Assembly (NCBI GenBank): GCA_046539045.1
Contig: JBKHHU010000021.1
Coordinates: forward strand, 1-26,076
Source: JBKHHU01 sp046539045
Lineage (GTDB): Bacteria; Planctomycetota; Phycisphaerae; SM23-33
Length of the DNA stretch: 26,076 nucleotides
Reading direction: 5' to 3'
The notes beneath the pieces were generated by a model that saw only the letters and a program-made list of their open reading frames with translations, was not told the origin of the DNA and did no database searches. The position numbers and the translations under genes were made by a program. This document shows positions 1-6,674 of this stretch, in pieces; positions within the stretch are counted from its first letter, which is position 1; every line of letters begins with the position of its first letter.

Positions 1-22
1 GTGGGTCTCCCGACCCACCACG
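1..22. repeat. Dispersed hairpin repeat, copy 1 (cut by window edge)
   Basis: The right arm GACCCACCACG (12-22) and loop TCCC (8-11) match the complete copy at 6638-6663. The left arm is cut by the window start. The similarity to copy 2 continues past the arm (cgttgca, then tgacca), so the repeat unit is longer than the hairpin. It lies about 33 bases past the stop codon of the minus-strand pgeF gene. Confidence 0.75.
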
Positions 23-54
23 TTGCATGACCACCGTTGCGGCCCGTTCTGTCG

Positions 55-813
55 CTATCGCCGTGCGATGACCGCAGCGAACCGTCCTGCCGCGTCGCCC
101 TCGCGACGGTGGCTTGGAAACGTGCCGTCACCGCAGATCGTGCAGACGCCCGCCCTATGGATGTTACCCGCCGGCAAGCCGGCAGTGCAAAGTTGATCCG
201 TATTCGCCCGCCACAGATCCAGCATCCAGCGATCCTCCCGACCCGCGGCGAACCATTCTCCACTCGCCCTTCCGAGGCGATCGACAAACTCCTGCCGCAC
301 CTCCGGGCCTACCTCATAACAGCAAGGCCCTGCAGACGGGGCGATGCAGGCCACGAGCCCGACGGGGTCCACACCGCAGTTGGTCAGAAGTTCCACGGTC
401 TTGCCGGCAAGCCGGCCCGCGGTGCTCCGCCAGGATGCGTGAACCGCTCCGATCCAGTTGCTTTGGGTGTCGGCAAGGAGAATCAGCGGGCAATCGGCAC
501 TGACGACCATCAGCCCCAGGCCCCGCCGGTTGGTCACCACCGCGTCGCCCTCGCCCAGATGCCCGCCCGACGTGGCGAGGTGGATAGAATCCTGGTGGAC
601 CTGCGTGCACCATGCAACGCCCGGCAGGTCCATCCCTGCTGCGATCTCGACCGCCGCGTGATCCCGCTGGTGACGAATGGCCTGCGGATCGATCGACCGG
701 GCGGTGGTTACGAGGTGGTCTACTCCGGCGACGGACTGCAGCACCGCAAAGCGGCCGACGGTGCCGAGCCCGTGCCGCTCGGTCAGGGAGAATGCAGACG
801 TGCTATCCGACAT
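55..813 (-). CDS. pgeF: Peptidoglycan editing factor PgeF (YfiH / laccase-domain family)
   Basis: The 252-residue protein has the full length and motifs of the PgeF/YfiH family, cytoplasmic enzymes that remove wrongly incorporated residues from peptidoglycan precursors. The same fold has also been called a polyphenol or purine-nucleoside oxidoreductase. The expected metal or active-site residues are visible: His73 in QVHQD, Cys108 in SADCPL and His125 in VHASWRS. The family segments APSAGPCCYEVG and, near the C-terminus, CTIC followed by SHRREG and AGR are also present. The start overlaps the end of the upstream dehydrogenase gene by 11 bases, which suggests co-transcription. The family assignment is secure. 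The exact substrate is inferred from the family. Confidence 0.93.
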   Translation of the reverse strand: MSDSTSAFSLTERHGLGTVGRFAVLQSVAGVDHLVTTARSIDPQAIRHQRDHAAVEIAAGMDLPGVAWCTQVHQDSIHLATSGGHLGEGDAVVTNRRGLGLMVVSADCPLILLADTQSNWIGAVHASWRSTAGRLAGKTVELLTNCGVDPVGLVACIAPSAGPCCYEVGPEVRQEFVDRLGRASGEWFAAGREDRWMLDLWRANTDQLCTAGLPAGNIHRAGVCTICGDGTFPSHRREGDAAGRFAAVIARR

Positions 814-1759
814 CGAGCAGCACCTTGATATGCTTACCGGAACGGGCGGCTGCGATCGCTTCGGGCGCTTCGGTCAACGGATACCGCCCGGTGACCAGCG
901 CGTGCACGTCGACGGCGTTCTCGGCCAGAGCCCGCACCGCTTCCGGGAACGGCCCGCACCGCGAGCCGATGACGTTCACCTCGTCGATGACCAGCGGGGC
1001 GAGATTCAGCCCCTCCGAAGCGGCGAACGTGCTCTTGAGGACGATCGTCCCCCGCGGGCGGACCGCCTGCATGGCCGTGGTCATTCCACCGGCAGAGCCG
1101 GTCGCCTCCACGACCAGGTCGGTGCGTTTGTCCGGTTTGAACTGCTCGAGCATCCGCGTCTGGATTCCGACCTTCTCAGCCGCTTCGAGCTTCTCCGGGT
1201 GCTTGCCCACCAGCAGCGGGTCGGCCCCGGCTTGTTTCAGCACGCGGGCCACCAGCTGCCCCAGCCTGCCGTCGCCCAGAACGACAACATCGTCGCCGGG
1301 GTTGACGCGGACCTGCCGGATCACCTGGAACGCCGCTGCCAGCGGCTCGACGAAAACCGCCTGCTCATCGGAAACCGAATCGGGAATCTCATGCAGGTTC
1401 CGGACCGGAACGGCGATGTACTTGGCGAAGCATCCGTCCCTGCCGTCGATGCCGATCACGGTCCGGTCGAAGCAGTGGTTGCTCAGCCCGCGGCGGCACA
1501 TCTCGCACCGGCCGCACACGCAGTTGATCTCCGCCACCGCCCTCTTGCCCTGCCACGCCGGCGGTCCGTCGGTCACCTCGCCGACGAATTCGTGCCCCAT
1601 CACGCCCTCGAAGCCCATGTAGCCCTTGACCACTTCCAGATCGGTGCTGCAGATCCCCGCCAGGCGCACCTTCAGCAGTGCCTCGTCCGGTCCCGGAGCG
1701 GGCGCGGGCAAATCCCGGCGGATGCGAATCTCACTACCGTCAAATACAACTGCAATCAT
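803..1759 (-). CDS. Zinc-dependent medium-chain alcohol dehydrogenase (sorbitol/threonine dehydrogenase-like)
   Basis: A 318-residue cytoplasmic oxidoreductase of the zinc-containing MDR superfamily. Catalytic zinc ligands are Cys37 (GICSTD), His56-Glu57 (MGHEFVG) and probably Glu138 (FVEPL). Structural zinc cysteines lie at about 82, 85, 88 and 96 in a CGRCEMC cluster. The Rossmann motif is VVVLGDGRLGQL. These features fit the L-idonate/sorbitol/threonine dehydrogenase branch; the substrate cannot be read from sequence. The open frame extends far upstream, but the ATG at 1759 is preceded by AAGGAG at good spacing and gives a normal family N-terminus (MIAVVFDG). It is slightly shorter than typical (about 340). 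It overlaps pgeF by 11 bases. Confidence 0.92.
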   Translation of the reverse strand: MIAVVFDGSEIRIRRDLPAPAPGPDEALLKVRLAGICSTDLEVVKGYMGFEGVMGHEFVGEVTDGPPAWQGKRAVAEINCVCGRCEMCRRGLSNHCFDRTVIGIDGRDGCFAKYIAVPVRNLHEIPDSVSDEQAVFVEPLAAAFQVIRQVRVNPGDDVVVLGDGRLGQLVARVLKQAGADPLLVGKHPEKLEAAEKVGIQTRMLEQFKPDKRTDLVVEATGSAGGMTTAMQAVRPRGTIVLKSTFAASEGLNLAPLVIDEVNVIGSRCGPFPEAVRALAENAVDVHALVTGRYPLTEAPEAIAAARSGKHIKVLLDVG

Positions 1760-1805
1760 GGGCTCTCCTTCCGCGGCAAGCAACGCGTCTTTCCCCCATA
1801 AGCAA

Positions 1806-1830
1806 GCCCAGGGATCCGGAATCCCTGGGC
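1806..1830. terminator. Perfect 10-bp hairpin between two genes, candidate terminator
   Basis: Arms GCCCAGGGAT (1806-1815) and ATCCCTGGGC (1821-1830) pair perfectly around a 5-base loop. On the minus strand the stem is followed by TTGCTTAT, a weak T-rich tail. It lies about 90 bases past the HEAT-repeat gene and about 47 bases before the dehydrogenase start, so it may end or attenuate transcription between them. The poor T-tract limits confidence. Confidence 0.5.
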
Positions 1831-1917
1831 CCTTCCTGTACCAATCGGTCGTCGCGATCTCTCCCTGCCGGCGTCCTGCGACCGCGGTCCGTGTCGCCTG
1901 TCGCCTTGAGCGTGCCG

Positions 1918-2631
1918 TCAGCCCGTCACGCCCAGCAGGTCCCACCACGGCTTGTCTTTCGACTCCGCCGTCGCCTCCCGCACGGGCAGGTTGTCCTGCC
2001 TGAGCCATGCCCGCCGGTTGTAGCCGTAGTCCCGGCCGGTGAGCATCTGCAGGGAACGCCTGGAATGGTACCGCACGGCGAAATCCTTGTCGCCCAGCGT
2101 GTCGATGAGCGCGCGGACGACCTCTTTCCGCGGGTAGTTTCGCAGGGCTTTGACCGCCCCAGCCCGGACATTGGCGCTCTCGTCTTCCAGGGCGACCTTC
2201 TGCAGCGGGTTGACCGCTTCGGGGCCTTGCACCATCTGCAGGGCGCGAACGGCATCCCAGCGGACCAGCTCGTTCTTGTCGCCCAGGGCGTGGATGATCG
2301 TGTCCAGGTGCTCGGGGTTGCGGCACTTGCCGAGGGCCAGCACGGCAGCGGCCCGCACGCTCGGGTCCGGATCGCTGTTGACCAGGTTCGCGTAGCCCTT
2401 CTGGTAGCTTTCCTTGCGTCCCCATTCATCCTGGCTCAGCAGGCGGACGCCCTTTCGCCGAACGTCGGGGTCGGGGCTGACGAACGCCATCTGCACGCGT
2501 TCGGGCCCGCTGGGCGGGAAGATATCTTCCATCTTCTCGCTGATCCCGTCGCTGATGTTCCTGGTATTGCATCCGCCCACTGTCAGCAGGCCAAGGCCCA
2601 TCAAGACCGTCAGAAGTACCGTTCGTTTCAT
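1918..2631 (-). CDS. HEAT-repeat lipoprotein
   Basis: A 237-residue protein with a lipoprotein signal: positive start MKR, a hydrophobic stretch, then a lipobox LTVGGC with Cys21. Residues from about 45 to 190 form tandem HEAT/PBS-lyase-like helical repeats (for example PSVRAAAVLALGK, ELVRWDAVRALQ, ANVRAGAVKALRN, FAVRYHSRRSLQ), a protein-protein interaction scaffold. It is probably anchored in a membrane facing the periplasm. The start is set at 2631, where AAGGTG precedes the ATG and the signal peptide begins; an in-frame extension overlaps murI. Only one base separates this ATG from the murI stop codon, so translation is probably coupled. The exact function is unknown. Confidence 0.88.
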   Translation of the reverse strand: MKRTVLLTVLMGLGLLTVGGCNTRNISDGISEKMEDIFPPSGPERVQMAFVSPDPDVRRKGVRLLSQDEWGRKESYQKGYANLVNSDPDPSVRAAAVLALGKCRNPEHLDTIIHALGDKNELVRWDAVRALQMVQGPEAVNPLQKVALEDESANVRAGAVKALRNYPRKEVVRALIDTLGDKDFAVRYHSRRSLQMLTGRDYGYNRRAWLRQDNLPVREATAESKDKPWWDLLGVTG

Positions 2632-2632
2632 G

Positions 2633-3484
2633 TCACACCTTGCTCTTAACGCAGGCTTCGAGTTCTTCGGTTCGCACGTGCCGGACGTCTCCAAGTCGCC
2701 GGCCTCCGAACCGCTCGCCCAGGCGGGCGAACCGTTCGGCTTCGTCGGTGGTGTAGCAGGTCAATCGCCCGCCGTAGTTGCGGGATGACTGCAGGCTCTG
2801 CATCGCCAGTCGCCGCTGCACTTCGGACGCTGCCGCCGCGGCGGAGCTGACCAGGCGTACGTCCGGGCCCATCAGCTTGCCGATCGCCTCGCTCAGCAGC
2901 GGGTAATGCGTGCAGCCGAGAATCAGCGCCCCCACGCGGGCACGCTGCATCTCTCTGAGGTAATCGGTAAGAACCGCCAGCACGATCGGATCATTTTCGC
3001 TCCGCCCTTCCTCGACAATCGGCACCAGCAACGGACAGGCGGCGACATGGACTTCCCTGGCCGGGCTGAGTTTCTCGATTTCCCGCTGATAGGCTCCGGA
3101 TCGGACCGTCGCCTCGGTACCGATCACGCCGATCGGGCCGTCGCTCGCCTCCAAAGCCGACGCGGCCCCGGGACGGATGACATCGATAACGTCCACGTCC
3201 GAACCGGCTTCAAGAAGCTCCACTGCAGCCGCAGAGGCGGTGTTGCAGGCGACGACCAGCATCTTGGGGGCAAACTGCTTGAGGAAGGCGGCGATTTCCC
3301 GCGAGAAGCGGCGGACGGTTTCGAGCGATTTCGTGCCGTACGGGACCCGGGCGGTGTCCCCGAGATAGATGATGTCCTCGCCGGGCAGCGTCCGCGTCAG
3401 CTCGCGCACGACCGTGAGCCCACCGAGGCCGGAATCGAAAACCGCGATGGGGGCAGAAGACGCTCTGTCCGTTTCTTCGCTCAC
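2633..3484 (-). CDS. murI: Glutamate racemase MurI
   Basis: Converts L-glutamate to D-glutamate for peptidoglycan synthesis in the cytoplasm. The family landmarks are all present: the FDSGLGGL opening with Asp17, the two catalytic cysteines in VACNTAS (Cys80) and LGCTHYPLL (Cys191), and YLGDTARVPYG. Length is about 283 residues, normal for MurI. The start is uncertain. No ATG exists before the DSGLGG motif. GTG at 3484 gives a normal N-terminus, TTG at 3511 would add nine residues, and neither has a clear Shine-Dalgarno sequence. Upstream lies an unusual 88-bp octamer array, 12 bases before the TTG. Downstream it is coupled to the HEAT-repeat lipoprotein. Confidence 0.95.
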   Translation of the reverse strand: MSEETDRASSAPIAVFDSGLGGLTVVRELTRTLPGEDIIYLGDTARVPYGTKSLETVRRFSREIAAFLKQFAPKMLVVACNTASAAAVELLEAGSDVDVIDVIRPGAASALEASDGPIGVIGTEATVRSGAYQREIEKLSPAREVHVAACPLLVPIVEEGRSENDPIVLAVLTDYLREMQRARVGALILGCTHYPLLSEAIGKLMGPDVRLVSSAAAAASEVQRRLAMQSLQSSRNYGGRLTCYTTDEAERFARLGERFGGRRLGDVRHVRTEELEACVKSKV

Positions 3485-3523
3485 GGAGGACAGCGTACTG
3501 ATTGGGGGCAATCAAAGCAAGTC

Positions 3524-3611
3524 GGTTGGTGGATTGGTTGACCGGGCGACTGGTTGATCGGCAGATTGGTTGATTCGTTGATTGGTTGACTGGTTAATTG
3601 GTTGATTGGTT
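3524..3611. repeat. Octanucleotide tandem array, 11 units in exact phase
   Basis: Reading the plus strand in steps of eight from 3524 gives 11 units related to GATTGGTT: GGTTGGTG, GATTGGTT, GACCGGGC, GACTGGTT, GATCGGCA, GATTGGTT, GATTCGTT, GATTGGTT, GACTGGTT, AATTGGTT, GATTGGTT. Four are identical to the consensus and the rest differ by one to five bases, without any insertion or deletion. The array lies directly upstream of murI and may sit in its promoter or 5' leader. Confidence 0.9.
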
Positions 3612-3615
3612 CCCG

Positions 3616-3641
3616 CGTGGTGGGTCTCCCGACCCACCTCG
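3616..3641. repeat. Dispersed hairpin repeat, copy 2
   Basis: Arms GGTGGGTC (3619-3626) and GACCCACC (3631-3638) surround TCCC. The outer CG pairs (3616-3617 with 3640-3641) are kept, but a T-T mismatch replaces one pair seen in copy 3. It starts four bases after the octamer array and lies about 95 bases past the stop of the minus-strand gene ending at 3736. Confidence 0.8.
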
Positions 3642-3674
3642 TTGCACGATGACCATTGCGAACACCTCTGCTCC

Positions 3675-3720
3675 GTTGGCGGGTCAGGCTTGCCTGCCGA
3701 AGGCAGGAGACCCCGCCAAC
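3675..3720. repeat. Compound hairpin 3' of the TIM-barrel gene
   Basis: Outer arms GTTGGCGGG (3675-3683) and CCCGCCAAC (3712-3720) pair, with TC/GA extending the stem past one bulged C. Inside is a second stem, CCTGCC (3693-3698) and GGCAGG (3702-3707). The outer arm ends 15 bases after the stop codon of the gene at 3736-4599. It may stop transcription or protect the mRNA 3' end. There is no T-tract, so a classical intrinsic terminator is doubtful. Confidence 0.6.
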
Positions 3721-3735
3721 CGGGCGCGAACCGGA

Positions 3736-4599
3736 TCAGGCATTTCCGAGCAGAGCGAGTTTGCAGGCCTCCTGGGCGTACTGCAGGTTCCGCTGGAGCT
3801 GGTCGGCCTGTTTTGTGTAGATTCCGACCACGCAGGCATCCTGCGGTTTGATGTTCGTGTAGGCGTATTCGAAGGCGGCAGCGACGTCCTGCTGGGTGTC
3901 GCAATTCCTGCCGGCAGCGAGGATCTTGAAGCCAAGGCACGGTTTGTCGACGCGGCGGATTATCCCGCACATCTTCTCGCGGTCTTCGTCGAGATACTCC
4001 TCGCGATCGTAGCTGCACTGCCCGGTCACCAGAGACGAATGTCTCGGCCGCCTCGAGATGTTGTAGAAACACGCCATGTAGAAGTCGATGTCCCAGCCCT
4101 TCTCCTCGGCGTATTCGATGATCTCCGGCTGATGCGTCGCCAGCCCGACCGCTACACCGCAATCCCGCATGCATTTGAGGTAGTTTTCGGTCTCGTCGAT
4201 CCGCCCTTCCCGCCAGAAGCGGTCGGTTTGCGAGCCGTGATGGTAAATGGCGGGGATGCCCGCTGCGGCCAGGACGCGAATGTTCTGGAAGACGTCGTGC
4301 ATCTCGCTGGCGGTCTGGGAGATGACGTTCATGCCCCCGCCGGCGCGGCGGTACAGTTCCAGGAAATTCAGCATGCGGTAGTCACCGCGGATGAGGAACG
4401 TGCCCACCCCGGCCTGCTCGGCCTCGGAGTAGAGCTTCAGCACGTTCTCGGCGTGGTAGTGGGCCTTCATCTCCGCATCGACCTGCTTGCTCTGGTGCGA
4501 GCAACCCGCCGGTGGATTGTGCCCGATGATGAACCGGGAGACCCTGACTCCGTTACCAATGTCAACCAGCGACAGCGGACCGTTGGTTCTGTCTGACAT
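3736..4599 (-). CDS. TIM-barrel-like protein of unknown function
   Basis: A 287-residue soluble protein without signal peptide or membrane segment. The alternating pattern (RFIIGHNPPAG near residue 22, GVGTFLIRGDYR, GIPAIYHHGSQ, GVAVGLATHQPE, KPCLGFKILAAGR, ACVVGIYTK) looks like strand-helix repeats of a TIM barrel, as in aldo/keto reductase-like or amidohydrolase-like proteins. No complete catalytic signature could be assigned; the conserved-looking His, Asp and Glu residues suggest an enzyme. The ATG at 4599 has only a weak purine-rich leader (GAAAGAGAA). Its neighbours are a dehydrogenase and a sugar isomerase-like gene on the same strand, so a role in carbohydrate metabolism is inferred from context only. 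Confidence 0.75.
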   Translation of the reverse strand: MSDRTNGPLSLVDIGNGVRVSRFIIGHNPPAGCSHQSKQVDAEMKAHYHAENVLKLYSEAEQAGVGTFLIRGDYRMLNFLELYRRAGGGMNVISQTASEMHDVFQNIRVLAAAGIPAIYHHGSQTDRFWREGRIDETENYLKCMRDCGVAVGLATHQPEIIEYAEEKGWDIDFYMACFYNISRRPRHSSLVTGQCSYDREEYLDEDREKMCGIIRRVDKPCLGFKILAAGRNCDTQQDVAAAFEYAYTNIKPQDACVVGIYTKQADQLQRNLQYAQEACKLALLGNA

Positions 4600-4769
4600 G
4601 ATATTCTCTTTCGGTACTTGTCTTGGCCGGTGGGCGCTCGGGCCTGGTCGGAGCGAGGTTCGCCTGGTTGCTCAGCCACGAACTGCACGAACGACGCGAA
4701 CCGGTTTCCAGCCTTTGAATCTGTTTCGGATTGCGTGCTTCGGACTTCGCATTTGCAGGCGAAGCGAGT

Positions 4770-5762
4770 CTACCATGTCAGCATCTGGAACAGCTTGTCG
4801 CGTTTTCGTTTCAGCAGGTCGTCGTAGATCTGCTGGACATTCTCCGGGTCCAGAGTTTCGGTCAGCCCGTCGACATTGATCCTGCCGTCGGCGAGCCAAT
4901 CCATGGCCGTTCGCATGTTGCCGAAAATGCTATACCCGCCGTCCCGTTGCGGGTAGCGCGGGATCTCCCACTCGCTGCCGCTACGGACGTCGACGAACTT
5001 CCGGAAAATCACGTGCAGCAGCTCCTGGGCGGAAATATTCGTCTTCCGTGCCATCGGCACACCGACCAGCACCACCTCGCCGCGTTTGCGGACGACCTGA
5101 CAGCTGTCGATCACCGCCTGCTCGTGCCCGGAACATTCGACCACCATCGCCACCTTCCCGGCGATCTCCGGATCGTCGACCGGAACGGATTCCCGCAGGT
5201 CCACATCGCAGCCGCTTAGCAGGTCGCGCCGTTCTTCTATCGGATCGACCGCAACGACACGGTACCCGCAGGCGGCGAACATCTTCGCCCCGAGATGGCC
5301 GACCGGTCCGAGCCCGGTGATCAGGACTGTCTCTGCCGGCTGGGCGCGCGTCGTGCTGAGCGTGCTCATCGTGATGTTGATCAGTCGGCAGAACACGGCC
5401 AGTTCGGGCGCGAGCCCGTCGGGGATCCGGATGCATTCCTTCCGCGGTCGCCGCTTCCAACCGGCGTGCGGGCCCATGGTGAACACCAGGTCGCCGGGGG
5501 CGATGTCGTTCACGTCTTCGCCGACTTCGTCGGCAACGAAGGCCGAGGCGTAGCCCGGGTTGGCGGGGAAGACGCCCCAGTGGATGCCCGCATCATTGTA
5601 GAAACCCTGGTAGATGCTCAGTTCGGTGCCCGGGCTCAACAGTGAACAGACGGTTTTCCCACTGACCTCCTCGGGCCCCAACGGCGACCGGTCGGTCTGG
5701 ACCTCGGCCAGCTCGACCTTGCCGACACCGGTCATGGTGACAATACGTTTGGTCTCGGGCAT
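4770..5762 (-). CDS. Zinc-less medium-chain dehydrogenase/reductase (MDR family)
   Basis: A 330-residue MDR-superfamily oxidoreductase. The N-terminal catalytic domain has the SPGTELSIYQG motif, and the Rossmann domain has VLITGLGPVGHLGAKMF. The GHE catalytic zinc motif is replaced by NPGYASAFVADEVG and there is no four-cysteine structural zinc cluster, so it resembles the group of MDR enzymes that includes BchC-like dehydrogenases rather than classical alcohol dehydrogenases. The substrate is unknown, probably a sugar or sugar derivative. The start ATG at 5762 overlaps the upstream isomerase stop codon by one base (TGATG), a typical coupled arrangement. The longer open frame upstream is not needed. 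Confidence 0.85.
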   Translation of the reverse strand: MPETKRIVTMTGVGKVELAEVQTDRSPLGPEEVSGKTVCSLLSPGTELSIYQGFYNDAGIHWGVFPANPGYASAFVADEVGEDVNDIAPGDLVFTMGPHAGWKRRPRKECIRIPDGLAPELAVFCRLINITMSTLSTTRAQPAETVLITGLGPVGHLGAKMFAACGYRVVAVDPIEERRDLLSGCDVDLRESVPVDDPEIAGKVAMVVECSGHEQAVIDSCQVVRKRGEVVLVGVPMARKTNISAQELLHVIFRKFVDVRSGSEWEIPRYPQRDGGYSIFGNMRTAMDWLADGRINVDGLTETLDPENVQQIYDDLLKRKRDKLFQMLTW

Positions 5763-6595
5763 CACAGCGTCAGTCCTTCCGTGGATGCGATACTTCTCAA
5801 ATGCTCTGCCGCCAGCCGGTATTCCTCGGCGCTGGGCAGGTGCTCCATGATGAACGGCAGTTCGGGATCGACCCGCTCGACCTCCCGCATGAACGTGGCG
5901 ATATCCAGCCCGCCGGTGCCGGGCCTGCACTCGTCAATGTGAATGAGCTGGCTGGTGTGCAGGATGACATCCTTCACGTGACAGCTGACGATATGCGGCC
6001 CCAGCAGGCGGACCGTGCGGCGAATGAACCGGGCGTTGTCGAAGTAACGCCGCGGAGAGCTTATCATATTCACCGCGTCGAGGTGGACGGCAAAGGCGTC
6101 GCGATCGATGGCTTCCAGAAGCTCGAGATAGTTCTTCGGCGTGTCGGGGAAGATCCACGGCTTGGTCTCGAGCGTGTATTTCGTGCACGTCGGGTTGACC
6201 GCGTCGATGATCGTGCGGATCGACTCGACGATGAGGTCGAAGGTGTCGCGGGTGAAGTTGGTCTCGTGCGGACCGTTGAACTTCTCGCCGCGCGAGCCGG
6301 CGATATTCACGCAGCAGGTCGCGCCGATGCGCTCCGCCAGCCGGAGTTGCCGGATGCATTTGTCCAGCGCGTCTTTCCGCTGCTGCTCGTCGGTAGCGAT
6401 GGGGTTGGACCAGGCGCCGACTTCGGCGATGACGATGTCCGCATCGGCAGCGGCTTGTGCATAGGCGGCGATGGTGTCATCATCGGCATCGGCCTGCACA
6501 GGGCAACCGGCAGCGCGGTACCCGTTGGCCCGCACTGCCGCCACCCACTGCTCGGGACTGTCGTAGTCGTCAAATACCTTCCCGCCCAATCGCAT
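5762..6595 (-). CDS. Sugar phosphate isomerase/epimerase (xylose isomerase-like TIM barrel)
   Basis: A 277-residue protein of the xylose isomerase-like TIM-barrel family (AP endonuclease 2 fold). Candidate divalent-metal ligands occur in the expected order: Glu143 (TLETKP), Asp173 (VHLDAVN), His206 (SCHVKD) and Glu251 (IMEHLP). Family members isomerise or epimerise free or phosphorylated sugars, or act in inositol and uronate catabolism; the substrate is not readable here. The ATG at 6595 follows AAGGA. The stop shares one base with the start of the MDR dehydrogenase, so the two enzymes probably act in one pathway. The heparinase-like genes just upstream suggest that the sugar comes from a polysaccharide. 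Confidence 0.9.
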   Translation of the reverse strand: MRLGGKVFDDYDSPEQWVAAVRANGYRAAGCPVQADADDDTIAAYAQAAADADIVIAEVGAWSNPIATDEQQRKDALDKCIRQLRLAERIGATCCVNIAGSRGEKFNGPHETNFTRDTFDLIVESIRTIIDAVNPTCTKYTLETKPWIFPDTPKNYLELLEAIDRDAFAVHLDAVNMISSPRRYFDNARFIRRTVRLLGPHIVSCHVKDVILHTSQLIHIDECRPGTGGLDIATFMREVERVDPELPFIMEHLPSAEEYRLAAEHLRSIASTEGLTL

Positions 6596-6637
6596 ATACT
6601 GGTCCTTGGTGTTTAGGCCTCAGGCTACAGGCTACCG

Positions 6638-6663
6638 CGTGGTGGGTCTCCCGACCCACCACG
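6638..6663. repeat. Dispersed hairpin repeat, copy 3 (perfect)
   Basis: Perfect 11-bp arms CGTGGTGGGTC (6638-6648) and GACCCACCACG (6653-6663) with a TCCC loop. On the minus strand, where the neighbouring genes are coded, the loop reads GGGA, which fits the stable GNRA tetraloop rule. It begins 12 bases past the stop of the heparinase-like gene at 6675. No T-tract follows, so it looks more like a REP-type or mRNA-stabilising element than a classical terminator. Confidence 0.85.
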
Positions 6664-6674
6664 GTGCATTTCGT

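Noticed and set aside
3524..3611. CRISPR array
   Set aside because: The units are only 8 bases and directly adjacent, with no spacers and no cas genes.
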